In this document: positions 35,407 through 45,700 of the stretch, piece by piece | Numbering within the stretch: the stretch's first letter is position 1 | Layout of the letters: each line of letters opens with the position of its first letter | Assembly (NCBI GenBank): GCA_020064725.1 | Contig: JAGTWJ010000010.1 | Span: forward strand, 186,001-250,000 | Length of the DNA stretch: 64,000 bases | Source of the DNA: Drechslerella dactyloides | Lineage: Eukaryota > Ascomycota > Orbiliomycetes > Orbiliales > Orbiliaceae | Reading direction: 5' to 3' | Notes under the pieces: model-generated | What the model saw: the letters and a program-made list of their open reading frames with translations, nothing else | What the model was told of the DNA's origin: nothing | The model's database searches: none | Position numbers and translations under genes: made by a program

Positions 35407-35810
35407 GGCGCGGGCGAGTCTATGCAGGTAGAATAAGGCTGGTTGGATTCTGGTTCGCGAGACCAGGCCGTCAACGCGTTAACGCAGACCGAATATCTTG
35501 GCCTGGGCCCGTGCATGACCCTTTTTTTCGTACATTGCATACCCTCTTCTTTTTCGTTTGTTGCGGGATTGGCACTGCCGATCGTATTTTCTGTACATGT
35601 ACCATTCCGGATCTGTGATCGGATTCTAGACTAACATCTGCCCCCCTTACATTACACAAAGTCCGGATTAAGGTATGTAGATCTCGGAACAGGAAATTGG
35701 AATTTGCAAGCGTCGGCTAGAAGCAAGGGATGCCATTTGCGAGGACAACATCTACGTCATACAGGGATGCCTTCCGCAAGGAAGAAATTGGGTGAGCTCT
35801 TCCAGTTTCT
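35407..35810. other. 404-nt spacer between murB and murA
   Basis: Long enough for a fungal 3' UTR plus a separate promoter, so the two genes are probably transcribed as separate units rather than as a bacterial-style operon. No motif stands out. Confidence 0.5.
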
Positions 35811-36845
35811 TTATGGAAGAAGGTCTGGTTCCTGCTCGAGAGCAATTCCGAATTTTCGGCCAACTATATCGATGATATTTTGCCGGAAGACGAGAAGTTG
35901 GGACGTATGTTTGGCACTCTTGTTGATCACGACCAGTGATTGCATTGGCCATGTTGCCATGCCTGTTTCCTTATCATAGAAATCTTTGAAGCCGGCTTGC
36001 TCTATAAGCCATGCGGCGGAAATCTTGACCTGTCTTGCATTGCAATGCCAGTGCGGCATCTCTGGATAATTAGCAAGTAGTCGCGCACAATGGATTTCGC
36101 TACTAAGTGGATTACGAAAGAAGGATCCACAGTTAGCAATTTTTTCGGGGTCTGGTAGTTTTGCGCGTCGGATGGCTATTACAGCGTCTCGAAGCATCTG
36201 GGGAGCTGGATCCTTGGCGCCGTTCTCTTCAAGAAATTGTTGCACTGCTGGATAAAATGGCGGCTGAGGGTTTCGAGATTGTAGTTTGAGCGTCATTCTG
36301 ATGATACAAAAGCGGCCACGATCGTCTGTTTTGAAGCGGCTCGTTCGGTATCCAAAGCTGCAGTCAGAGGCCAGGATAACGATATGTTGTCCTGTCTGAA
36401 AATCATACGCCTCGAGACTTACGAGGGTATCTGCTATCTCCTGACCGTATGCGCCAACGTTTTGAATGGGGGTCGCCCCAGCAGTCCCTGGAACAGAGCT
36501 TAGAGCTTCGATACCGGTCAGTCGATGAGCAGCAGTACGAGCGACAACATTGTCCCAGGTTTCCCCAGCACCAACGTCGACGTAGACAGCCCCTGCTTCC
36601 CCGGCAACAGGGCGCTCCTCATAGTGCATAATTCTGTTGCGGATTATCAATCCCTGAAACCCTTCATCCCTCCAGATAATATTGCTGCCGTCTCCAACCA
36701 CGATTACGGGTAATTTTTGCCGCCTGGCCCAGTCAGTCGCCTCTTCTAGTTCGCCGCGATTCCTGACTTCAACAAACCACTCAGCAGTCCCACCGAGACG
36801 CATCGTGGTGTGATATTTGAGTGAGACGTGTTGCAGAGGTTGCAT
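35811..36845 (-). CDS. murB: MurB-like UDP-N-acetylenolpyruvoylglucosamine reductase
   Basis: Uninterrupted 344-aa ORF, ATG at 36843-36845; full length for MurB. The enzyme reduces the MurA product with NADPH and FAD to give UDP-N-acetylmuramate. FAD-binding PCMH-type fold: YHTTMRLGGTAEWFVEV, then GDGSNIIWRDEGFQGLII (51-68), GIEALSSVPGTAGATPIQNV (111-130) and GAYGQEI. Catalytic residues are kept: Tyr166-Arg167 in FGYRTSRFK, Ser231 in NCGSFFRNP (proton donor, E. coli Ser229), and Glu337/Glu339 in IALEQEPDLLP (E. coli Glu325 region). KLPDP before the Ser motif and AAWLIEQAGF are also standard. No introns and no N-terminal targeting signal, so cytosolic. An AT-rich TATA-like run lies at 36871-36880, about 30 nt upstream. 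Together with murA it would form the complete two-step route to UDP-MurNAc; no murC-F homologue is in the window. Confidence 0.94.
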   Translation of the reverse strand: MQPLQHVSLKYHTTMRLGGTAEWFVEVRNRGELEEATDWARRQKLPVIVVGDGSNIIWRDEGFQGLIIRNRIMHYEERPVAGEAGAVYVDVGAGETWDNVVARTAAHRLTGIEALSSVPGTAGATPIQNVGAYGQEIADTLVSLEAYDFQTGQHIVILASDCSFGYRTSRFKTDDRGRFCIIRMTLKLQSRNPQPPFYPAVQQFLEENGAKDPAPQMLRDAVIAIRRAKLPDPEKIANCGSFFRNPLSSEIHCARLLANYPEMPHWHCNARQVKISAAWLIEQAGFKDFYDKETGMATWPMQSLVVINKSAKHTSQLLVFRQNIIDIVGRKFGIALEQEPDLLP

Positions 36846-39800
36846 GTTAGCAAGGACATGGGTTGTCTCTTTAAATATATCTGGTGTTTATAACGAGAGT
36901 TCTATGAGAAACTAAGGGTTGTATGAGCATTGTTAGGACAGTCGGCTAGTTGAAGGTTCTGAACTCTGGAAATACGACGTTCCTGATTTCATGTCTTGGT
37001 TGGTTCCATATCGCCCAGCATGTCCCAAAAGCTGATTGTGCGCCTGATTTGGATATCGGTTTCGGCATGTATCCATCCGGTCGTGTATATCAATGCCAAA
37101 GACAGTATGTACTCAAAACCTTTAGTGTGATCATTTGACTGATGGATCTTAAGCTTGACCGTGCGCTCTTGACGACGAATTGTCTAATGAATCTCGCAGC
37201 AAAAATCATCGGCGGCGACGCCGTTAAGCTCGCGCTATGGTTGCATGGACCAAGGGTCAAGTCAACACCCTGTACTTATCCTGGTGTCACGCGCTCGCCT
37301 TATCGATAATAACGCTATTAGCCTGCCCTTGATGATAGATTCTAGGATCCCGTACTATTTATGTGAATTCTGTACCTGTCATCCCTTCCATATTAGGTAG
37401 TTCATGAATCCTGGTTGTTCAGCTGGTCGGATCCCTCCAAACACATTCCAGCGGCATGATGTCGCTAACAGAACTATGGCATCGGTCTCCCGTCCTGCTC
37501 TTGGTTTCGGCTGCGCCCATACCCGACATAACTTTTGATGGAGTGGACCTAGAAATATAATGACCGCAATATGTAACCGGTTAAACGAAGAGAGCTCTCC
37601 AAAATGTATATTTCCGGAAACGGCTAGCTGGCTAGCCTACTTCCTTGCCCAGCTATCCGTAATAAATGATACCATAGTAGTAGAATGGTTGTGCTCGGAA
37701 CCAGATAGCATGACAGAAAAGCTCGAAGTTGCGGGATACGCGTAATTCTTTGTGCGTAGTCGCATCATGTGGACGAATAGTCTACCATTGTCCTGCGCTA
37801 GCTTGATGCCTAAATCAACGACAACCGATACCTCCTGCCATATCAGGAAAGCTGAACTAGTTGCGCAATCAGATAAGCCGCAGCTCCGATCATCCGGTCC
37901 CGTTGCATTGGGCATCTATACTCTTCCTCAGAAATCCGCTGGAGATTTAAGTCAATTTTTGGAGCATACAGACAATTCGCTTTAGCTCTTGCCAGTATCG
38001 CTCTTGAATCTGCAGATCAGGCAGCAAGTCATGTAGCTGAGTATTCTAAAAGAAGACTAGATTTATACAAAGTAGAAATACGTTTTGTTGTATTTCAGTT
38101 TTGAGATTTCGATTTATGAGCTCGTGGCGTTCGTCTGAAGTAGTATGTTTAATCCAGCTTCCGCTATTGGGGTGTACAGATGAGCCAAATAATCTAGGTA
38201 TGCTGGGTTATCAACTTCATATACCCTATCAATCAAAGCGATCAATACAGTTTCAGCCCTTATTTCGAGGCAAACCCTTTAGAGCTTCCTAAGGTAAATA
38301 TTACTATCTAAATAATCCTAGCATTCCCCAACTCGCTTCGATCAATTGTCGGTTACTATCGGGGCCTACTGCGAGCGAACAACGGCACTGAAAAATTGCC
38401 GAGAAGGCCGGCACTATAACAAATTTAATACGAGCCATGCCATGAACGCAATTTTTCTAGCTGCAATACGTCCCTCGGCTATTTTAAGCTGAGCCACAGA
38501 CCTCTCAAGCTTTCGCACGGTCAGGTCATGCCGTTATCACATGGAACCTCGAAGATATTGTGAGTTTATCATTGTGGAGCATTGAATCATTCAAGATACA
38601 ATTGGTAGGATTCATATCTGAGGTGGCTGGTTCATAACGTTGTATCAACCGACGGCTTAATAAATGGCAGTCGCAGGTTAAAGGACGGCATCTGGTTTAT
38701 GAGACAAAATGGCAGGGAGAACACCTTAAAAAATCTGGGCCTGAGTCTTTCTTCATACATGGCAGATCGTCGATAACTGCATAAAACGCTATCGCGCTAT
38801 TGGAATACGTTAATGCCCTAGTTTGGAAGACACGCGGTGGCTCCTGTTGATTGGATCTCAGCGTGATTGCTAGGATGGTTTGTTCGGCAAACGCCTCGCC
38901 AATCAGCACTGCAGTCATTGAAAAGGGTGTCAAACTTGGAAAGAAACCAGAATAAAATAGAACTGATGTAACTAAGCCCATAAGTACATATATCTTTACT
39001 ATTGTATTTTGTCATATCATCTTCGGCCCGTTCTAGCGAGTCGATTTGGCCCTTTACATCGCCTTTTCAGTCTTTGGAAACAAATGCCAATTCTCCACTA
39101 ACCCTCGGGTTGTTGGATTCGCTAAATATGGAGAACTCGAGAGATCTGACGGTGCCAAGGCATACCGCATGCTCTTCTCCACATTTCCCCACAGAACATG
39201 AGTTCTTGGGAGCTGGATGAGGAAAAAGGTCCGAACCGCACCTCGCATGTGATGCGGGGTCAGCATGGTTTGAGAGTCAGATGGCTCAAGTCGAGCACAT
39301 TAGCTTTCCCAACATCCCGTGGTGTTGGTTTTCCGGATCTACGGAACGTGAGGATTCATGGGGACGGCAGGGCTACAGCTTCGATACAATGAGCGCCATG
39401 TGTATTCCCCTAGTGTTAGCGGAAAGCACCTCCATAGGCATACCCTACCTAGAAACCAGGCTAACGAAACAGGGTCAGGATTGCAACCTGGACGGCTTTG
39501 GAAACGTGACGCGCAGGGAATCAACATTCGTCTACTTCGTGCGATAGCCATGGGTCGAATATCCTGCCGCTTCTACTATCAATTGCGGGGACGCTTTGTC
39601 TGATAGACCTTAAGCAATTGATTCGATCTCGGACGCCGATGAAATAATTTACGCCGAACCGAGGTCAGAGACAAATTAATGAAGATCTTTCCCTCTCATG
39701 TGAAGTACGTGAATCGCGACGATGCTAGCTGCACTGCGCTGCTGCCATTTCCACACAGTACAGAGCGTACATTTAAACTGGACAGAGAGTCGTTGAAAAT

Positions 39801-39880
39801 GGGAGGGTTGTACGCTTACGAAGACAGCCCAACGGTGCGTAACAAGGACAACGAAGAATTTGTCGGACACTGTTGCCAAT
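36846..39880. other. Gene-poor stretch, 3.0 kb
   Basis: Divergent promoter space for murB and the carboxylesterase. ORFs of 60-100 codons overlap in several frames with no motifs. No repeats or transposon remains were recognised. Confidence 0.45.
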
Positions 39881-41584
39881 ATGAAGGTCCTGATTGTTTT
39901 CTCTAGTATTTTGAGCTTAAGTCTTGCTGCGCCGGCCGAAATCCCCGTTAGGCCGCGTGCGCGTGCAGCCACACCTATAGTCACGATTGCTTCACCCCAG
40001 GCTACAATTGTCGGAGTAGCTGGGGGTGTGGAGAGCTTTCTCGGTGTCCCTTTCGCAAAGCCGCCAGTTGGTCAACTACGCCTCAGGCCTCCTCAAGTAT
40101 TGACGGCACCATTGGGTATGATTCAAGCTAAAGCCAATCCCAAGGCTTGCCCCCAATTTGTCTTCAGCACGGAAGTCAACGACGCCATTCCAACTTCTGC
40201 TCTTGGGCAAATTCTAAATACACCAATATTCCAGCAAGTCCTTAATGTTAACGAGGATTGCCTCTACCTCAATGTGTATCGTCCTGCTGGGACAACACCC
40301 TCTTCGAAGTTGCCTGTCCTTTTTTGGATATTTGGTGGTGGCTTTGAAATTGGCTGGAATGGGATGTATGACGGCACCGGCTGGGTGTCGTCGTCTGTTA
40401 CAAGAGGGCAACCTACGATCATGGTCACAGTCAATTATCGTGTCGGGGGCTTCGGATTCCTTCCAGGCGCTGAGGTCCTGGCGGATGGTTCGGCTAATCT
40501 TGGACTTCTGGATCAACGGCTGGGTCTACAATGGGTTGCAGATAATATCGCAGCATTCGGTGGAGATCCAACGAAAGTTACCATCTGGGGCGAATCCGCA
40601 GGCGCTATTTCAGTTTTTGATCAGATGGCTTTGTACGACGGTGATCACACTTACAAAGGCAAGCCATTGTTCCGTGGTGCTATCATGAACTCTGGTAGCG
40701 TTGTTCCAGCGGATCCAGTTGACTGTCCCAAGGGACAAAAGGTCTATGACACGGTGGTTAAAACCGCTGGATGCTCTTCCGTCAACGACACTCTTGCTTG
40801 CCTCCGAGCAGCCCCATATTCAGTTTTGCTCAACGCGATGAACTCTGTTCCTGGCCTTCTCAGCTATTCATCAGTTGCGCTCTCATATTTGCCACGTCCG
40901 GATGGAGTAGTCCTCACCCAATCCCCAGACGCCCTCGCCTTAGCCGGAAAATTTGCCAAAGTGCCATTCATTATTGGCGACCAGGAAGACGAGGGAACTA
41001 TATTTGCACTATTTCAATCAACAATTACAACCATACCTCAACTCGTCAGCTACATCCAGAGCTATTTCTTTCATGGCGCTACCACATCGCAAATACAAGC
41101 GCTCGTAGCCACCTATCCGGACGTCATTCTTGATGGATCGCCCTTCCGCACGCTTGGCCTGAATAACTGGTATCCCCAGTTCATGCGACTTGCGGCTATT
41201 CTAGGTGACCTGACATTTACCCTTACTCGTCGGGTGTTCCTCGATATTGCAAATTCCGTCCATCCCACAGTGCCCTCTTGGTCGTACCTATCATCGTACA
41301 ATTATGGAACGCCCGTCCTAGGAACTTTCCATGGCAGTGATATATTGCAGGTCTTCTTTGGCTTACCCCCAAACTATGCTTCAAGTGCATTCCGCTCTTA
41401 CTATACCAACTTTGTTTACAACCTGGATCCGAACGTCGGGACTTCAGTTGCAAATTGGCCACGATGGAGTACTGGCAAAAAGCTGCTGAATATGCTCCCA
41501 CTAAGCTCTGGATTGATTGGTGATGATTTCAGATCCGATACCTTTAGCTGGATTCAACAAAATATAGGACTTCTACGTATCTAG
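39881..41584 (+). CDS. Secreted type-B carboxylesterase/lipase
   Basis: Single exon, 567 aa. The start is the ATG at 39881, which begins a signal peptide (MKVLIVFSSILSLSLAAPAE); the frame continues upstream only to a TTG. Alpha/beta-hydrolase of the carboxylesterase type-B family, close in layout to the Candida rugosa/Geotrichum lipases: GGVESFLGVPFAKPPVGQLR, EDCLYLNVYRP, oxyanion segment WIFGGGFEIG, nucleophile Ser239 in GESAGA, acid Glu371 in GDQEDEGT, histidine His484 in GTFHGSDI. It acts outside the cell on acyl esters (lipids, cutin-like or feruloyl esters are all possible). No neighbour constrains the substrate. Confidence 0.93.
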   Translation: MKVLIVFSSILSLSLAAPAEIPVRPRARAATPIVTIASPQATIVGVAGGVESFLGVPFAKPPVGQLRLRPPQVLTAPLGMIQAKANPKACPQFVFSTEVNDAIPTSALGQILNTPIFQQVLNVNEDCLYLNVYRPAGTTPSSKLPVLFWIFGGGFEIGWNGMYDGTGWVSSSVTRGQPTIMVTVNYRVGGFGFLPGAEVLADGSANLGLLDQRLGLQWVADNIAAFGGDPTKVTIWGESAGAISVFDQMALYDGDHTYKGKPLFRGAIMNSGSVVPADPVDCPKGQKVYDTVVKTAGCSSVNDTLACLRAAPYSVLLNAMNSVPGLLSYSSVALSYLPRPDGVVLTQSPDALALAGKFAKVPFIIGDQEDEGTIFALFQSTITTIPQLVSYIQSYFFHGATTSQIQALVATYPDVILDGSPFRTLGLNNWYPQFMRLAAILGDLTFTLTRRVFLDIANSVHPTVPSWSYLSSYNYGTPVLGTFHGSDILQVFFGLPPNYASSAFRSYYTNFVYNLDPNVGTSVANWPRWSTGKKLLNMLPLSSGLIGDDFRSDTFSWIQQNIGLLRI

Positions 41585-42781
41585 GAAGATTCCTGCTTAA
41601 TGAGACTTATGTAGATAACGATTTAGTAAAGTGATATTTGGGCCGAAAAAACATGTACTGACTTACCTTTTTCTTATTTTATTGCTTTTATATATCCCTG
41701 GTGCATATACGAATATCTCGGAGCTCTCCCACGATGTGTGTCTGGTTCGCTTACCTTTTATAAATTTACCATTTGTTGTTCCCTTTCGCTCACTCCTTCA
41801 CTTTATGTATATTACAACAGGGAAGAAATGTGAAAAGGCGTCTTCGAGTGTAAATCAAGTACTGGTTATACCTTCGCCTGTAGTCCTCGAGACTTTGGGG
41901 CATTTTACTTGCCCAAAAGCTTGTTGCTTTTGCAGGGGATGATTCTGGCTCCCGGACTGAGGTCAGGGCTGTCCCAGCTTTGTCTTTCTCAGAAACAACA
42001 AAACAGGCAGCGAAAGCTTGCTTGTAGTGTTAGTGTTACACATATTAGTTCTCATATAACACGAACGTGAAGATACATGATGTATATCTCGTCCCAAACG
42101 CTCTGGAGTCGAGTAGGTACCTACCACAGTATCATCGCAGGGGCGCCGCATGTTGCAATGTTCAGTAAGCCCGGTCACTTTAACTTATTCCACCAGCAAG
42201 ATACCTACCACTGGCTTAATTTTATCAAGTTGAGAGTTTCCCGACTCCGGCAGACGGACTCTGCTAATCGCTTCTCGTAACACTATCTCAAAAGCTTCTA
42301 TGCCTACTAGCAGCCCTGACTTTTTCTGTTGTTTTACAAGGAAACCGAAACTACGAAGACAAAAGACGAGAAAGTAGATAGAGCGATGCAGACTACCTGT
42401 TTGAGTCAATATTATCATGAACTGAACGTCAATTTCGAACTATACACAGCCATACTAGTACTCGACGTCGTTGTCAGCTTTTTGTCTTTTTGTTTAATAA
42501 CCAATTCCCAAGAATCCCAGCTCGAATCCATGCATCTTGCAGAACCAAGATCGCTTTACAGTGCACAAACCGGGGCTTTAATTGGTCGTTTTTCGGTTGG
42601 ATCGATCGATCGATCGTATACTTCGTATTTGTCTCAGAGCTTCTATTTTTGGCCCAAAGACGCGATATAAAGCGGTCGTCCACGAACCGAATTCAATCCC
42701 CCACCTCGCTCTAATTCAGGATCCGCTCACCGAATTTGAGGATCTTTCACGATTTTCCGTCAGTGTTGAATTCCCTGGGCG
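41585..42781. other. Intergenic upstream of the NACHT receptor gene
   Basis: 3' flank of the esterase and promoter of the receptor gene. Overlapping short ORFs only. Contains four tandem GATC units at 42600-42616. Confidence 0.45.
42600..42616. repeat. Tandem GATC units
   Basis: Four GATC units in a row, self-complementary, about 170 nt before the receptor ATG. Confidence 0.7.
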
Positions 42782-45700
42782 ATGACTATACGGTCGGGTA
42801 ATACCACGACTGCCGTGGCGTCGAAACCAGTATCCATCAAAGGAAATGCCTCGAGAAAGACATTAGCTCAATGTTTTGAAGATGCTTGCACTCGGTTCAG
42901 GTCCGAGATTGCGAACCCCGCAGTCCGACAAGACAGCAAACGGTCCGCCGCTGTAGAGACTTTTTTGAGTGGAGCAAAACTCGACGAACTAGGCAAGGCA
43001 TGCAAAGAGCTAAGCGACAAAGCTGGAGACGGGGTCAACAACGCAGAAAAACTTTGGGGCACGTTGGACCAGTTCAAGGGAGCTGCAGATACCTTTCTGC
43101 AGTTCGCTCCGGAGAGTGTTTCCATCGTGTGGTTCGGTATCAGTTCACTTATAACTGTAGGTTACGCTATCCGTTCTTTAAAAACAAAAAAATTTTGAAA
43201 ATTACTAGTTAATAACACACCTCGCGATAGATTGGCAACGCTAAAGTTCAAACCCGACTTTTAATATGCGGCACTTGCGACAGTATAGCAAATATTGTAG
43301 GGGATTGCGTCCGCTGGGAACAGCGGATGGCCCAGGCCAGCACGGAACGAGACGAGTCACCAAAGTTAGACATATGGGAATCCGATATTCCGACCCTTAT
43401 ATTTAGCGTCCTCGATTTCCTGTGGAATGCGAGACCTCACCTTGACCAGAGCAGGATCAAAAGTATAAATCATAGGAAACCCTCCGACGAGTAGAAGACT
43501 AATCAATCTTTTCATCCAGGGATTGGAAGTACCCTCAAAGATATCTTCACGAAAGAGCTGCAGCAAAAGGTGGACGCAATTGTCGAAAAATACCAAGAAA
43601 TTGTCAAGGTTGCACAAGCTCACTTTGAAGAATCGGTATTCCACGAGAGTCTCCGTAAGCGACTTAACCAGCCCATTTCTAATGATTAGATACAATCAAC
43701 CTATATATGTGACTAAAATTTGTATACTGACCCATTATAGGGACTGGATTGAAGCTCGATCAAATCGAGAGAGACCTGAAGCGTCAGTGTTTGCCTAGGT
43801 CGATGTCTGCGTAGATGACGCTAACGCGATACGACGACCATGCAACAGAATATGTTACCATCGGTGCCGAACTTGTCAATGCTGTGCAGCAACAGGCGAT
43901 TATATACGAGCTCGACCGCCAGCAAGCTCGGCTCACCCATTCAATGTCCTATAAGCTCCATTTCTCATCTCTCAATGACCGCCTTAATAAAATTGCCAGA
44001 GATAGGAATGGTCGTTTAGCAGCAGACTGGATCTTCAAAGAGGATGCATATGTGGATTGGAAGAGCGCGTCAGCAGATACAGCCTTCCTATGCATCAGGG
44101 GCCCAAGAGGTCATGGAAAGTCTGTGGCAATGATGAGTGTGCATCGAGAGATTCAAGGTGGTACAGTAGATGACGACAAAACCGGTGCAACATCGGATGC
44201 GCGGCCACCCGTCGTTTGCCATTTTTACTTTAAAAAAGGCGAGCAGGACATCGAAACTGCGCGTTCTGGACTCGAGTCTGTTCTCTACCAGCTACTGGAT
44301 ACCAGTGAGCTGCGCCAAGACACAGACGCTCTCATTTCTGTCATTGATATCCTGAATCCTGCATTTGGAGACCCGGATGGGAAGACGAGCAATCGGGAAC
44401 GCAGCATCAGCTTCATGGATTCTCACAAAACGCTCTGCGACACCATCCGAGCGGTATCGACTGTCATCCCAAGTCGCATTTACGTCATGTTTGACGCGCT
44501 TGATGAATGTCAGGACCGCAGGGAGCAGGAATTTTTGAGACACATACACTGTCTCGTCAAAGGCACGACTACCGACGATGGAGCCAATATCAGGGTCATC
44601 ATCTCATGCCGAGACAACGTGGATATCATGAGCGAATTCATGGTCAAGGGCATCAGCGAAAAAGAAAAGACTCATCCTGAAAGGGTCAACACCATTGAGA
44701 TCACCTTAGAGAAAAACTTCGAAGACCTTAGAGAATTTATTATGCACGACGTTGGAGAACTGCTTATTAGAAGAATTGACAAAAAGCGGTTCGCAAGTTT
44801 CTTCCGCCAGGAATTGTCAAGAATCGTGGATATAATCCATCAAAAGGCAAAAGGCGACTTCACGTTAGCCAGGATGATTATTGCAAATCTTCAACAACCT
44901 TCGAAAATCACATTAGACAAGAGAATCCAACAATTACCCTCGGCTATTGGAGACATATACATGGCTAGCCTCGAGTCTCTAACGCCGGATGAGCAAGAGC
45001 TTGTAGTAACAGCCCTCAAGTGGGTCGTTTGGAGTGTCACTGGTATCAACGTTATCGAAATTTCAGACCATTACAGGGAGGCGTACCGCGAAAATGCACC
45101 TCCACCTCAAGGAGACGCAGAGCAGCTCACTGACCTATGGGCTAGCACCTCTTCGCACCTGGAGGAGTCACATCAGGATCCAGACGACTTCTCAACCAAT
45201 TCTAAACTGGTGCACAGCGACCCGTACGAAGACCCGGATATTAAAGACATAATATACCACATTGAGAATGCGGGACGCGATTTCTTCAAATTCGATAGAA
45301 ATACCGGAGTGGTGAGCGTTGATATCTCGATAAGAGAATGGATTCAGGAAGATAATCCCGGTTCAAAGGCAGCAATTAAGCATTCTCGAGGTTTTAACAA
45401 ATATCGGGACACGAAGGGAAACACTGTGTTCAAATTTACTTTGACTCGTACGCCTGTTCCCGCAGCTCATTCTTCTTATCCCAATATAGTCATAGACTAA
45501 CCGACAGAGTTATCCGTAGCATCATTCGTTAGATATGGCGACAGCCTATCCGAGTTGTTCAGCGAGAGGGAGGCACAAATGAGTATCACCGTTGATATAC
45601 GTAGGTCTCTGCACTAGCCGCACGCTGGATTTCAAGCTCCAACTAATGGAACAATGTGGGTAAATAGTTCGAACGTTGAACAATGAGCTCTTCCAGAACA

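Noticed and set aside
45481..45507. In-frame TAA at the end of the NACHT exon as a true gene end
   Set aside because: The TAA is part of a CTAAC branch site in a 60-nt intron (45448-45507); splicing continues the frame into the next exon.
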